Positions 1 through 8,245 of a stretch of DNA of 35,100 bases are shown here, in pieces. The notes beneath the pieces were generated by a model. It had not been told where the DNA came from and ran no database searches. It worked only from the letters and a program-made list of their open reading frames with translations. The stretch is taken from the NCBI GenBank assembly GCA_018334095.1, contig JAGXTE010000009.1, forward strand, positions 1 through 35,100, given 5' to 3'. The first letter of the stretch is position 1. Each line of letters starts with the position of its first letter. Origin of the DNA: Nitrosarchaeum sp. Its GTDB lineage: Archaea; Thermoproteota; Nitrososphaeria; Nitrososphaerales; Nitrosopumilaceae. A program made the translations under genes and the position numbers.

Positions 1-408
1 TACAGGAGCAGTTCTTCTTACAAAGTATCTGTTTGGAGCTGGAGAATAACCTGTTACATGTGCCCTATACCAATGGAAATCGGTCATTTTGGCATTTTGA
101 TAAGCATTCTCTAAAGCTGCTTGAACAGTAGCTGGTGGTGATGCTTTTGTCTCAGATGGTTTTGGCACATCTGCTGGTTTTGGCTCAGAACCTTTTGGCA
201 ATACGCCTTTTGGTTTTGTAACCTCAGTAGGTTTTGCAACTTCAGCTGGTTTTGGTGCTGGTTTTGCAACTTCAGCAGGCTTTGCAACCTCAGCTGGTTT
301 TGGTGCTGGTTTTGCTTCAAGCTGTGTTGCCAATTTATCTAATTTAGCTTCTAATTCGGCAATCTTGTTTTCAAGATCTTGTTTTGTTTGCTTTTTAGCA
401 GCCGACAT
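1..408 (-). CDS. Partial Ala/Pro/Lys-repeat protein (3' end outside window)
   Basis: The reading frame starts at ATG 408-406 and stays open to the window edge, giving 136 codons without a stop, so the C-terminus is missing. The N-terminus is a short charged helix (about residues 1-32, heptad-like with Leu/Ile at regular spacing, likely coiled coil). It is followed by a linker of near-repeats of the unit PAEVAKP/PAPKP (about residues 33-75), then a less repetitive part with a TDFHWYRAHVTGY segment near the edge. I do not recognise the family. The layout (coiled coil, flexible Pro/Lys linker, folded C-terminus) suggests a tethered domain, which is inference. A TATA-like box at 431-440 lies about 27 nt before the start and supports this start codon. 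Confidence 0.7.
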   Translation of the reverse strand, partial: MSAAKKQTKQDLENKIAELEAKLDKLATQLEAKPAPKPAEVAKPAEVAKPAPKPAEVAKPTEVTKPKGVLPKGSEPKPADVPKPSETKASPPATVQAALENAYQNAKMTDFHWYRAHVTGYSPAPNRYFVRRTAPV

Positions 409-430
409 TTAGTTTGGATGAATTTTCGGG

Positions 431-440
431 GTTTATTTAC
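431..440 (-). promoter_or_regulatory. TATA box for the partial repeat protein
   Basis: On the minus strand this reads GTAAATAAAC, centred about 27 nt before the ATG at 408. That is the archaeal TATA-to-start spacing expected for a leaderless transcript. Confidence 0.4.
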
Positions 441-475
441 ATTTGGGTCAAGTATCAAAGTAAAATTTGATCAAG

Positions 476-483
476 TTTTATAT
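476..483 (+). promoter_or_regulatory. TATA box for the gene at 507
   Basis: TTTTATAT centred about 27 nt before ATG 507. No Shine-Dalgarno sequence lies between, so the mRNA is probably leaderless. Confidence 0.5.
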
Positions 484-506
484 GCATAATACACCTAACT
501 GTAACT

Positions 507-881
507 ATGGATGATTTTGAAAAAGAGTATCCTGGATTTGATTGGAAAAATACACCAGCATACAAACACCCTGGAGGAAAAGATTGCCCTTGTCCAAAAC
601 ACGAATACATTAGAGAGCAGATCAATTTTACAAGACAAGTAAATCAGAAAGGTAAAGAGCCATCAAAAATAACTCTAAAATTCTGTCCCGATCATTATAG
701 AGTGTATACTCAAGAAGTAATTCCAGCTATGCCATTAAAATATAGAATTTTAACAAAAATTGCATTAAAACTTGGAGCCATTCAAGTAGAGCAGTTAAAA
801 TACATGGAATCAGAATTATGTTTCTATTGTAAATTTGGTTCTGGTGGACATGATAGAAAAAACGAACTTCCACCAATGTAA
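507..881 (+). CDS. Small Cys-rich protein, possibly metal-binding
   Basis: This gene encodes 124 residues with three cysteine clusters: DCPCPKH near residue 28, a single Cys in CPDHY near residue 60, and CFYC near residue 106 followed by a Gly/His-rich tail. The spaced Cys and His residues suggest a zinc or other metal site, but I do not recognise the family and assign no function. There is no signal peptide and no membrane segment. The start is supported by the TATA box at 476-483. It ends 5 nt from the end of the convergent gene at 887-1153, which is also a Cys-rich protein. Confidence 0.75.
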   Translation: MDDFEKEYPGFDWKNTPAYKHPGGKDCPCPKHEYIREQINFTRQVNQKGKEPSKITLKFCPDHYRVYTQEVIPAMPLKYRILTKIALKLGAIQVEQLKYMESELCFYCKFGSGGHDRKNELPPM

Positions 882-886
882 AATTT

Positions 887-1153
887 CTATTCAGGACTAA
901 GTAAAATTTTTGGTTTGTTTGGAGTATCATGATGACATCTCTTTCCACATAATGGACATCGTTTTCTATCAAGAAAAACGCATTGACAAATATGTGAATC
1001 AAGATAAGATTTTGCTAATTTGTTTGATTCACCAGTTCCATTACAAAAAGGACATTGAGAACCCAATAGCTCGATAGTGCCAGTTCCATTACAGACCACG
1101 CATTTGTCATCAACCAATGAGATAAGTTCCAAGTGGTAGGAATTAAGTTCCAC
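887..1153 (-). CDS. DnaJ-type zinc-finger protein without J domain
   Basis: This 88-residue protein carries two CxxCxGTG motifs (about residues 18-25 and 34-41), the pattern of the DnaJ central zinc finger. A further set, CQC and CPLCGKRCHH, lies in the C-terminal half. No J domain or substrate-binding domain is present, so it is a stand-alone zinc-finger protein of unknown partner. The longest frame begins with GTG at 1153-1151. The TATA-like run at about 1164-1175 lies only about 17 nt before it, so a TTG a few codons further in is possible. It is convergent with the Cys-rich gene at 507-881. Confidence 0.7.
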   Translation of the reverse strand: MELNSYHLELISLVDDKCVVCNGTGTIELLGSQCPFCNGTGESNKLAKSYLDSHICQCVFLDRKRCPLCGKRCHHDTPNKPKILLSPE

Positions 1154-1200
1154 GTGTTAAAATTATTTTTAAAGTATCAAGCATGCGTAAATCTAGTTAA

Positions 1201-1209
1201 GCTTATACT
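1201..1209 (+). promoter_or_regulatory. TATA box for the ubiD-family gene
   Basis: GCTTATACT centred 26 nt before ATG 1231, the spacing seen repeatedly in this window. A leaderless mRNA is likely. Confidence 0.45.
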
Positions 1210-1230
1210 AGATTCAATTTTAATAAAATT

Positions 1231-2673
1231 ATGGCAATTGAAGACATCCATGAATTTGTAACAGAATTAGAAAAAAATGGTGAATTAAAAAGAGTCAAAA
1301 CAGAAGTTGACTCAAATTTAGAAATTGCAGAAATTTTGAGAAGAGAGATGTATTCAAATGGTCCAGCTGTACTTTTTGAAAATGTAAAAAATTATGACAT
1401 GCCAGTATTAGGCAATGCGTTTGGTTCAATGAAAAGATTAGAGATAGGACTAGAAATGACAGACTTTACAGAGATAGGACAAAGAATTGTAGATATGACA
1501 AAGATGGATATGCCATCAGGATTTCTAAATAAGATAAAAAAACTTCCCGAACTTTCAAAAATGGCAGAGTCTTTTCCTAAACTAGAAAACAGTGGACCAG
1601 TAACTGAGATAACTTCAAGGGATGCATCTTTTGATAAATTACCTATTTTAAAATCGTGGCCAAATGACGCAGGACGTTTTATCACATTGGGATTAGTTGC
1701 TACAAAACATCCAGAAACTGGAGTTAGAAATCTTGGAGTGTATAGAATGCAAATCATAGATAGCACACATGCAATGATGCACTGGCAAAAACATAAACGC
1801 GGTGCACAGCATGGAGAGATTTCAAAAGAACGTGGAGAGAAAATACCAGCAGCTGTAATTATTGGATGTGAACCTGCAACTGTATTTTCATCAATTGCTC
1901 CAGTTCCAGAAGGACTTGACAAGTATTTGTTTGCAGGAATTACAAGAAAAAAAGGAATCAAAACTGTAAAGTGCAAAACAATTGATTTGGAAGTACCTGC
2001 AAATGCAGAAATTGTTTTAGAAGGATATGTTGACCCACATGACATCAGAGATGAAGGACCATTTGGAGATCATACAGGATACTATACTCCAATTGAACCA
2101 TACCCAACTTTCACATTAACTGGAATCATGAGAAGGAAAAATCCCATTTATGTCACAACAGTAGTGGGAAAACCAATCCTAGAGGATGCATATATTGGCA
2201 AAGTTATCGAGCAGTCATTTTTACCATTGATACGAATGTTTCATCCAGAGGTTGTAGATTTTAGCATGCCAGCATCTGGATGGTTTCAAGGTTTCGCAAT
2301 AATTTCAATCAAGAAAAGATATCCAGGACAAGCAAAAAAAGTAATGATGGGATTATGGGGAATGGGACAGCTAGCATTAACAAAGATGTTTGTGGTAGTA
2401 GATGAGGACATCAATGTTCATGATATCAATGATGTAATATGGGCAATTACCACAAGAGCTGATGCTGCACGCGATACAACAATTATCAACAACACACCTA
2501 CAGATACACTTGATCCTGCATCTCCAATGGTAAATTTGGGTTCAAAATTAGGAATTGATGCCACTCAAAAAACTAGAGAAGAAGGGTACCAAAGAGAAAT
2601 TCAACAATTAGTCAAGGTAGATAACGAAACAAAAAACCTAGTAGATTCTAAATGGTCTAGTTACGGATTATAG
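1231..2673 (+). CDS. ubiD: UbiD-family (prenylated-FMN) decarboxylase
   Basis: This 480-residue protein has the usual UbiD length. It carries the family signature EGPFGDHTGYY (about residues 275-285), with Glu275 and Asp280 as likely catalytic acids and Arg172 in YRMQ as the partner Arg. UbiD enzymes decarboxylate aromatic or alpha,beta-unsaturated acids using prenylated FMN made by UbiX; no ubiX is visible in this window. It is convergent with, and overlaps by 6 bp, an MqnC-like radical SAM gene. From that neighbour I infer that the substrate is a late menaquinone intermediate (MqnL-like role in the futalosine pathway). The family assignment is firm; the substrate is not shown by sequence. 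A TATA box at 1201-1209 supports the start. Confidence 0.93.
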   Translation: MAIEDIHEFVTELEKNGELKRVKTEVDSNLEIAEILRREMYSNGPAVLFENVKNYDMPVLGNAFGSMKRLEIGLEMTDFTEIGQRIVDMTKMDMPSGFLNKIKKLPELSKMAESFPKLENSGPVTEITSRDASFDKLPILKSWPNDAGRFITLGLVATKHPETGVRNLGVYRMQIIDSTHAMMHWQKHKRGAQHGEISKERGEKIPAAVIIGCEPATVFSSIAPVPEGLDKYLFAGITRKKGIKTVKCKTIDLEVPANAEIVLEGYVDPHDIRDEGPFGDHTGYYTPIEPYPTFTLTGIMRRKNPIYVTTVVGKPILEDAYIGKVIEQSFLPLIRMFHPEVVDFSMPASGWFQGFAIISIKKRYPGQAKKVMMGLWGMGQLALTKMFVVVDEDINVHDINDVIWAITTRADAARDTTIINNTPTDTLDPASPMVNLGSKLGIDATQKTREEGYQREIQQLVKVDNETKNLVDSKWSSYGL

Positions 2674-3786
2674 TAAAGCAATAGGATTATAGAAATTATC
2701 TCGCTCTTCTGCTTGATAACCAATTTGATGAATCGCATCTACAATTAGTTTACCAGTTAGTTCAGTAGAACGTGAACCGGTACAAGATACAACCTCTTCA
2801 CCAATCAATGTACCACCAAAATCATTTGCACCATATTGCAAAGCAAGTTGTGCCATTCCAACTCCATTTGTAAGCCATGAAGACTGAATGTGTGGTATTA
2901 ATCCATTAAAAACAAGTCTAGATATCGCTATCATTTTTAGTAGTTGAGTTCCACCGGTTCCATACTCCACTAATTTTTCTTCTTGCATCAATGTATTGTT
3001 TGGCTCAAAATTCCAAGGAATAAATGCCATAAATCCACTAGTCTTTTCTTGTAGTTTTACAATTTTAAAAAAGTGATCAACAATATCGTCATTATTTTCT
3101 ACATGTCCATACATCATAGTTGCAGATGCTGGAATGTCAAGGGAGTGAGCTTCATCCATAATTCTAATCCAATCTGCGCTGGATATTTTTTTTGGACTAA
3201 TAACATCTTTAACAGAGTCTACAAGAATTTCAGCTCCTGCCCCAGGAATTGATTGTAACCCAGATTCTTTTAATCTAGATAAAACTTCTTTTGTAGATGT
3301 TTTTTCAATTCTAGATATCATATCAATTTCAGATGCAGAAAGTCCATGTACACCAACTTCTGGAAATTTTTGTCTGATCATTTTAAAGGCATTTTCATAA
3401 TATTCAATTTTCAGATTTGGATTGTGTCCACCTTGAATCAAGACTTGTCTAATCTTAAACATGTCCCATGCAGTCTTTACCCGAGATTCAATTTGATCCA
3501 AAGATAGTGTATAAGCATCCTCAGAGCCAGGGGAACGATAAAATGCACAGAACTTACAATCTGTAATGCAAACGTTAGTGTAATTCAAAATAATATTATT
3601 TACAAAAGAGACCTTCTTTCCAAATTGCTTTCTTGTCAGATGGCCAGAAACTAGACCCATTAGATGGACATCATCAGACTCTAATAATCTAAGGCAGTCT
3701 ACAGGACTAGGTCTATTACCATTTAGAGAATTTTCAAGAATATCTCCAATGTCACTTCGATTAATTTGTTCAGTAGTTTGACTCAA
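2668..3786 (-). CDS. mqnC: MqnC-like radical SAM enzyme (cyclic dehypoxanthinyl futalosine synthase)
   Basis: This 372-residue protein has the radical SAM cluster motif CX3CX2C (Cys73, Cys77, Cys80) inside NYTNVC...CKFCAFYR. Further MqnC/CofH-family hallmarks are IQGGHNP, GAGAEIL, AFIPWNFEPNNT and QSSWLTNG. The last two fit MqnC better than CofH. MqnC converts dehypoxanthine futalosine to its cyclic form in the futalosine route to menaquinone. The start is TTG at 3786-3784: the preceding in-frame codon is a stop (TAA) and the next Met is residue 43, inside the conserved domain. CofH or a related F420 or quinone enzyme remains an alternative. The facing UbiD gene supports the quinone reading. 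Confidence 0.85.
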   Translation of the reverse strand: MSQTTEQINRSDIGDILENSLNGNRPSPVDCLRLLESDDVHLMGLVSGHLTRKQFGKKVSFVNNIILNYTNVCITDCKFCAFYRSPGSEDAYTLSLDQIESRVKTAWDMFKIRQVLIQGGHNPNLKIEYYENAFKMIRQKFPEVGVHGLSASEIDMISRIEKTSTKEVLSRLKESGLQSIPGAGAEILVDSVKDVISPKKISSADWIRIMDEAHSLDIPASATMMYGHVENNDDIVDHFFKIVKLQEKTSGFMAFIPWNFEPNNTLMQEEKLVEYGTGGTQLLKMIAISRLVFNGLIPHIQSSWLTNGVGMAQLALQYGANDFGGTLIGEEVVSCTGSRSTELTGKLIVDAIHQIGYQAEERDNFYNPIALL

Positions 3787-3900
3787 TTAACTTGTTCAAC
3801 AACATCTATGATTTCTATTTATTCCTTGAGAGGATATGATAAAACAACACATCAGACACATTCATGCATAAATAAGATAATTTTGAGTTAAAGATTCACG

Positions 3901-3911
3901 TTATTTTTAAG
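3901..3911 (+). promoter_or_regulatory. TATA box of the aromatic amino acid cluster
   Basis: TTATTTTTAAG centred about 30 nt before ATG 3937, the first gene of the plus-strand aro cluster. This is probably the main promoter for at least the first three genes. Confidence 0.45.
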
Positions 3912-3936
3912 TAGGGCACTAAAAACAGATTCAGCC

Positions 3937-4725
3937 ATGGTATCGGGTCATGAAATTCGACTAAATCGAATTCTTAGAAAAGGAAAAATGTTATGCATTC
4001 CAATGGATCACGGAATTTCAAATGGTCCTATTGAGGGATTAGCAGATCCAGCATCTATGATTTACAGATGTGAAACACATGGACTTACAAGTATCATAAT
4101 TAACAAAGGAATTCTCAAAACATTACCAAAACCAACAAAGATTGGCGTACTAGTTCATTTTTCAAGTAGTACTTCTTTGTCAATGTCTCCTAATCGTAAA
4201 ATGTTAACTGGAACAGTAGAAGAAGCTGTAAGACTTGGAGCAGACGGAGTATCACTTCACATCAACGTCGGCGGTAAAGAAGAACCTGAGATGTTAGAAC
4301 AGCTTGGAATGACTGCAGACCAGTGTCACAAGTGGGATATGCCACTATTAGCAATGATGTATCCAAGAGGCGAAAATATCAAAGATCCGCATGATCCAGA
4401 AATTGTAGGACATGTTGCAAGAATAGGAGCAGAGTGTGGAGCAGATATTGTTAAAACATTATACACTGGCGATGTAGATTCATTTGCAAAAATTGTAAAG
4501 AGCACCCCAGTTCCAATAGTTATTGCGGGAGGACCAAAAACTAAAACAGATTTAGATATTTTACAAATGACAGAAGATGCCATGACAGCAGGAGCAAAAG
4601 GTGTGACATATGGTAGAAATATTTTTGCACATAAAAATCCAGAAAAAATAGTAGAAGCATTAGCATCAATAATTTTCAGAAAAGAATCCGTAAAGGAAGC
4701 AATGAAAAAACTTGAGCAAAATTAG
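3937..4725 (+). CDS. 2-amino-3,7-dideoxy-D-threo-hept-6-ulosonate synthase (class I aldolase family)
   Basis: A 262-residue TIM-barrel aldolase of the archaeal FbaB/ADH synthase family. Visible motifs are [10 protein letters not shown] near the N-terminus, the Tyr in MMYPRG, and IVKTLYTGD, whose Lys is the expected Schiff-base residue. GGPKTKTD and GVTYGRNIF form the phosphate-binding end of the barrel. In archaea lacking DAHP synthase this enzyme condenses aspartate semialdehyde with a ketose phosphate to start the shikimate pathway. The adjacent overlapping 3-dehydroquinate synthase II makes that role much more likely than fructose-bisphosphate aldolase. The ATG is preceded by a TATA box at about -30. 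Confidence 0.93.
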   Translation: MVSGHEIRLNRILRKGKMLCIPMDHGISNGPIEGLADPASMIYRCETHGLTSIIINKGILKTLPKPTKIGVLVHFSSSTSLSMSPNRKMLTGTVEEAVRLGADGVSLHINVGGKEEPEMLEQLGMTADQCHKWDMPLLAMMYPRGENIKDPHDPEIVGHVARIGAECGADIVKTLYTGDVDSFAKIVKSTPVPIVIAGGPKTKTDLDILQMTEDAMTAGAKGVTYGRNIFAHKNPEKIVEALASIIFRKESVKEAMKKLEQN

Positions 4726-5773
4726 AGAATTAATAATTTCGCCCAAAGTACCTCAAGCGCAATTAGCAAAATTTCTTCCACAGTTAGAAGAAGAGGGAAT
4801 CAAGACAGTGTATCTTGATCCAAAAAAACTAAATTCTAAAAAGACAAAATTAGATACGATATATCCATCATCTGCTGCAAACTATATAATAATTGAAAAA
4901 GAAGGTTCAGCAAAACCAAAGGGGAAAAAGATAGGCAGGAAATTTGAGGTTTTATCAAACAAAGATATTGAAAATATTTTAACGGTTGCAAAAAAAGGAC
5001 TAGATTTTGTAATAGTAGAAGTAAAAGACTGGAAAATTATTCCGCTTGAAAACATAATTGCAAAACTTCACAAAATCAATACAAAAATTTTTGCAATGGC
5101 AAATACACCAGAGGAAGTAAGAAAGATGTTTTCAATACTTGAAGTTGGGGTAGACGGGGTTATTTTTAATACAGGTTCAATTAATGAAGTAAGAGAAGCT
5201 ATGGTGTATTTAGGAACCAGAAGCTTTGATTTGAAATCTGCAAAAATTATAGAAATTAAAGAAGTGGGAGACGGTGAAAGAGTTTGTGTAGATACCGCAT
5301 CTATGTTACACAAAGGAGAGGGAATGCTCATTGGAAGCAGATCAAATTTTTTGTTTTTAGTTCATAATGAATCAGTAGGTTCATCATTTACATCACCAAG
5401 ACCATTTAGAGTAAACGCTGGAGCAGTTCATTGCTATACACTGTCACCTGATGGCACTACAAACTATCTTTCAGAAGTAGAAACAGGTTCTGAGGTATTA
5501 ATAATAAATTCCAAAGGTAAAGCAAGAAGAGCGACTGTAGGAAGATCAAAAATTGAAAGACGCCCAATGTTGATGATTAAAGCATCAGTAGGAGGAGAGA
5601 TTGGAGGAATAATTGCACAAGACGCAGAAACAATTCGTTTTGTAAAACCAAATGGTCAACTTGTATCAGTGACTCATCTCAAGAAAGGAGATTCAGTAAT
5701 GGTTCATGCAAAATCTGCAACAGGTAGACATTTTGGAATGGAAGTATCAGATGAATATATTTTAGAAAAATAA
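4712..5773 (+). CDS. 3-dehydroquinate synthase II (archaeal type)
   Basis: This 353-residue protein is the archaeal-type 3-dehydroquinate synthase, which oxidatively deaminates and cyclizes the ADH product to 3-dehydroquinate with NAD+. It is unrelated to bacterial AroB. Recognisable stretches are [32 protein letters not shown] and the C-terminal TGRHFGMEV. The start is TTG at 4712, which overlaps the end of the upstream aldolase gene by 14 bp; no in-frame ATG lies nearby, and the N-terminal sequence begins in the family register. The overlap suggests translational coupling with the enzyme that supplies its substrate. Confidence 0.92.
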   Translation: MSKIRELIISPKVPQAQLAKFLPQLEEEGIKTVYLDPKKLNSKKTKLDTIYPSSAANYIIIEKEGSAKPKGKKIGRKFEVLSNKDIENILTVAKKGLDFVIVEVKDWKIIPLENIIAKLHKINTKIFAMANTPEEVRKMFSILEVGVDGVIFNTGSINEVREAMVYLGTRSFDLKSAKIIEIKEVGDGERVCVDTASMLHKGEGMLIGSRSNFLFLVHNESVGSSFTSPRPFRVNAGAVHCYTLSPDGTTNYLSEVETGSEVLIINSKGKARRATVGRSKIERRPMLMIKASVGGEIGGIIAQDAETIRFVKPNGQLVSVTHLKKGDSVMVHAKSATGRHFGMEVSDEYILEK

Positions 5774-5775
5774 AA

Positions 5776-6450
5776 ATGAAATACAAAACTTGTGTATCAA
5801 TTGCAGAAAATTCTTCAAATAAGATCAAAACTAATCTAAAACAAGCACTAAAAAAATCAGATTATGCAGAAGTAAGATTTGATTTTTTAAAAACAGAAGA
5901 TATACCACAAACATTAGAAAACATCAAAGACGATTTAAAAAAAGTAGTATGTACGCTTAGACCAAAATCAGAAGGAGGTAAATTTGAAGGAAGTGAAAAA
6001 GAAAGAGTTGCGATATTAAAATTAATTGCAGAATATAATCCATTTTTGCTCGATGTAGAATTTAATACAATAAAAAAAAATAAAGAATTGGCAAAATACC
6101 TCAAATCAACAAAGACCAGACTGCTTATTTCATGGCACGATTTTAAAAAAACTCCAAAATTTTCTGAGTTAAAAAACAAAATGAGTCAGATGAGTAAGTT
6201 TTCAAATAATGTAAAAATTGTCACTACAGCTAAATCAGCTAAAGATTCAACTACGACACTTCAACTCTATAGCCAAAATAAAAAAAATAATTTGATAGCA
6301 TTTGCAATGGGAGATAATGGGAGATTATCTAGAATTTTGTGCTTATACCTAGGAAGCCCATATACCTACGTATCACTTGGAAAGCCAATAGCACCAGGAC
6401 AATTCAGTGTTGATGAGGTAAAAAAAATCATCAGCCTAAAGAGAAATTAA
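5776..6450 (+). CDS. aroD: 3-dehydroquinate dehydratase, type I
   Basis: A 224-residue type I dehydroquinase that dehydrates 3-dehydroquinate to 3-dehydroshikimate through a Schiff base. Seen in the sequence: EVRFDFL near residue 37, SWHDF with the catalytic His near residue 122, KIVTTA with the catalytic Lys near residue 150, and the APGQ substrate loop near the C-terminus. It starts 2 nt after the stop of the preceding synthase gene, so it is co-transcribed. A 119-nt gap with its own TATA box separates it from aroE. Confidence 0.93.
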   Translation: MKYKTCVSIAENSSNKIKTNLKQALKKSDYAEVRFDFLKTEDIPQTLENIKDDLKKVVCTLRPKSEGGKFEGSEKERVAILKLIAEYNPFLLDVEFNTIKKNKELAKYLKSTKTRLLISWHDFKKTPKFSELKNKMSQMSKFSNNVKIVTTAKSAKDSTTTLQLYSQNKKNNLIAFAMGDNGRLSRILCLYLGSPYTYVSLGKPIAPGQFSVDEVKKIISLKRN

Positions 6451-6537
6451 ATACCAAGAACCCAACCAAATAAAGAAAATAATTTTAGAACTTGTAAAAA
6501 ATAGTAATCAAAAAGATATCCCATACATAGTTGAGAG

Positions 6538-6544
6538 TTTAAAT
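6538..6544 (+). promoter_or_regulatory. Internal TATA box before aroE
   Basis: TTTAAAT centred 29 nt before ATG 6570 in the 119-nt gap between aroD and aroE. This suggests a second transcription start inside the aro cluster. Confidence 0.45.
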
Positions 6545-6569
6545 CAATCATAGTAATCTAGAAAATAAG

Positions 6570-7391
6570 ATGTCAAAAACATTTGCAGTCATTGGAGATC
6601 CTATTGATCATTCGTTATCACCAAATATTCATAGTGCAGCATTCAGAGAATTGAATTTGGATTGCTCATATATCGCATATAAAATAGCAAAAGACGAATT
6701 AGAAGAAGGAATAGAATCGCTTAAAAAAATCAAGATAAATGGATTCAATGTTACAATTCCACATAAAGTTGAAATGATGAAATACTTGGATAAATTAGAC
6801 GAGTCTTGCAGTATCATAGGTGCAGTAAATACAGTTACAAACGATAATGGAATTTTAAAAGGATACAATACAGATATGGATGGATTTTTAGAACCATTTA
6901 AAAAAAGAAATTTGAACATAAGAGATTTGAAAGTTTTATTATTAGGAGCAGGTGGAGCTGCAAGAGCTATCGTAGCAGGATTTGCAAAAGAACATGCAAA
7001 AAGTATCACCATAGCAAACAGAACTTTAGAGAATGCAAATAAAATTTCAGAGTTTTCAAATAAAATCGGATTAAAAGCAAATGCAATTAGAATAGATGAG
7101 ATAGGAGATACGGCAAAAAATTATGATGTGATCGTAAATGCGACATCAGTAGGATTGAAAAACGAACTAAGCATTATTTCACTAGATGGAATTGACTCAA
7201 AAACAATTGTATACGATATAGTATATTCTCCAATAAACACAGATTTTATTAAAAAGGCAAAAGAAAAAGGTGCCATCATAATTTATGGCTATGAGATGCT
7301 ATTGGGTCAAGCATCAAGAGCGTTTCAAATATGGCATGGTGTAGAAGCACCTTATAATGCCATGAAAAAAGCATTGTTAGGAGGAGCATAA
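6570..7391 (+). CDS. aroE: Shikimate dehydrogenase
   Basis: A 273-residue NADP-dependent shikimate dehydrogenase that reduces 3-dehydroshikimate to shikimate. Motifs: HSLSPNIHSAAF for substrate binding, NVTIPHK with the catalytic Lys (about residue 65), and NTDMDGF with the catalytic Asp (about residue 102). GAGGAARA is the nucleotide-binding loop, and YDIVYSP is also typical. The length is normal for the family. Its stop codon overlaps the aroK start in the sequence TAATG, and it has an internal promoter candidate at 6538-6544. Confidence 0.96.
   Translation: MSKTFAVIGDPIDHSLSPNIHSAAFRELNLDCSYIAYKIAKDELEEGIESLKKIKINGFNVTIPHKVEMMKYLDKLDESCSIIGAVNTVTNDNGILKGYNTDMDGFLEPFKKRNLNIRDLKVLLLGAGGAARAIVAGFAKEHAKSITIANRTLENANKISEFSNKIGLKANAIRIDEIGDTAKNYDVIVNATSVGLKNELSIISLDGIDSKTIVYDIVYSPINTDFIKKAKEKGAIIIYGYEMLLGQASRAFQIWHGVEAPYNAMKKALLGGA
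7380..7384 (+). promoter_or_regulatory. Shine-Dalgarno sequence before aroK
   Basis: GGAGG followed by 6 nt and ATG 7391. It is one of two strong ribosome binding sites I see, and like the other it serves an internal operon gene. First genes appear leaderless. Confidence 0.55.
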
Positions 7392-8245
7392 TGGCAAAAG
7401 CAATGGCTACAGTGCATGGTGCAGTATCACTTGTAAATGCAATTGCAACCCACAAGGGTGCAACATTAGGCATTGAATTGAAAGTAGATGCAATAATTGA
7501 GACCAGCCCAGGTAAAGGAATTTTCATCCAATCAGAAAATAAGAGCCTAAGTTCAAGATTAATAAATAAAACCATAGAAAAAATCCTTTCAAAAAAAGAA
7601 ATCGATGAAAACAAGATTGACGTTACACTAAATTCAGAAATACCTACAGGATATGGGTTGAAAAGTTCAAGTGCAATTTCATCAGCAGTTGCTCTTGCAT
7701 GCGCAAAAATATTCAAACCAAAATTGACAGATAAACAAATTTTACTTGCAGGGGTTGATGCATCATTAGAATCCAAAGTAAGTATAACTGGAGCATACGA
7801 TGATGCATGTTCATGTTATTACGGAGGATTTAACGTAACTGATAATTTTAAAAAAAACAGAATTCATTCAGAAAAAGCGCCTGCAAATTTAATTGCAGTG
7901 ATATTTATTCCTAAAAATAGAAAACGCGGTAATTTAAAAAATCTAAAAATTCTTTCAGAGATATTTAATGGCGCATGGGAGTTGGCAAAAAAAGCAGACT
8001 ATTGGAATGCAATGAATATCAATGGATTAGCAACAGCTACCATATTAAATTCAGATCCAAAAATAATAATAAATTTATTAGAAAAAGGAGCGCTTGGAGC
8101 ATCAGTTTCAGGAAACGGTCCTGCAATTGCAGCTATAACAAAAAAAGAAAATGAATCAAACATAAAAAAAGTATTTTCAGCATTAGAAGGAAATGTAATA
8201 GTATCTAAAATTAATAACAAAAAGGCAGAAGTTCATGAATTGTAA
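7391..8245 (+). CDS. aroK: Shikimate kinase, archaeal GHMP-kinase type
   Basis: This 284-residue protein belongs to the GHMP kinase fold, not the P-loop shikimate kinase of bacteria. The ATP-binding motif PTGYGLKSSSAISSA lies at about residues 77-91, and the C-terminal GASVSGNGPAIAAI loop is also typical of GHMP kinases. It phosphorylates shikimate at the 3-hydroxyl. Its start overlaps the aroE stop by one base (TAATG), and its end overlaps aroA by 11 bp, so the three genes are translationally linked. Position between aroE and aroA settles the substrate. Confidence 0.94.
   Translation: MAKAMATVHGAVSLVNAIATHKGATLGIELKVDAIIETSPGKGIFIQSENKSLSSRLINKTIEKILSKKEIDENKIDVTLNSEIPTGYGLKSSSAISSAVALACAKIFKPKLTDKQILLAGVDASLESKVSITGAYDDACSCYYGGFNVTDNFKKNRIHSEKAPANLIAVIFIPKNRKRGNLKNLKILSEIFNGAWELAKKADYWNAMNINGLATATILNSDPKIIINLLEKGALGASVSGNGPAIAAITKKENESNIKKVFSALEGNVIVSKINNKKAEVHEL

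Noticed and set aside
111..320. Minus-strand Gln/Asn-rich frame inside the first gene
   Set aside because: It is the out-of-frame reading of the Pro/Lys/Ala repeats of the gene at 1-408.
1392..2045. Long minus-strand open frame opposite the ubiD-family gene
   Set aside because: It is fully antisense to a clear UbiD gene, and its translation shows no recognisable domain or family motif.
6451..6560. Open stretch KIILELVKNSNQKDIPYI... between aroD and aroE as a gene remnant
   Set aside because: It has no start codon, follows a stop codon directly, and overlaps the aroE promoter; probably chance in AT-rich DNA.
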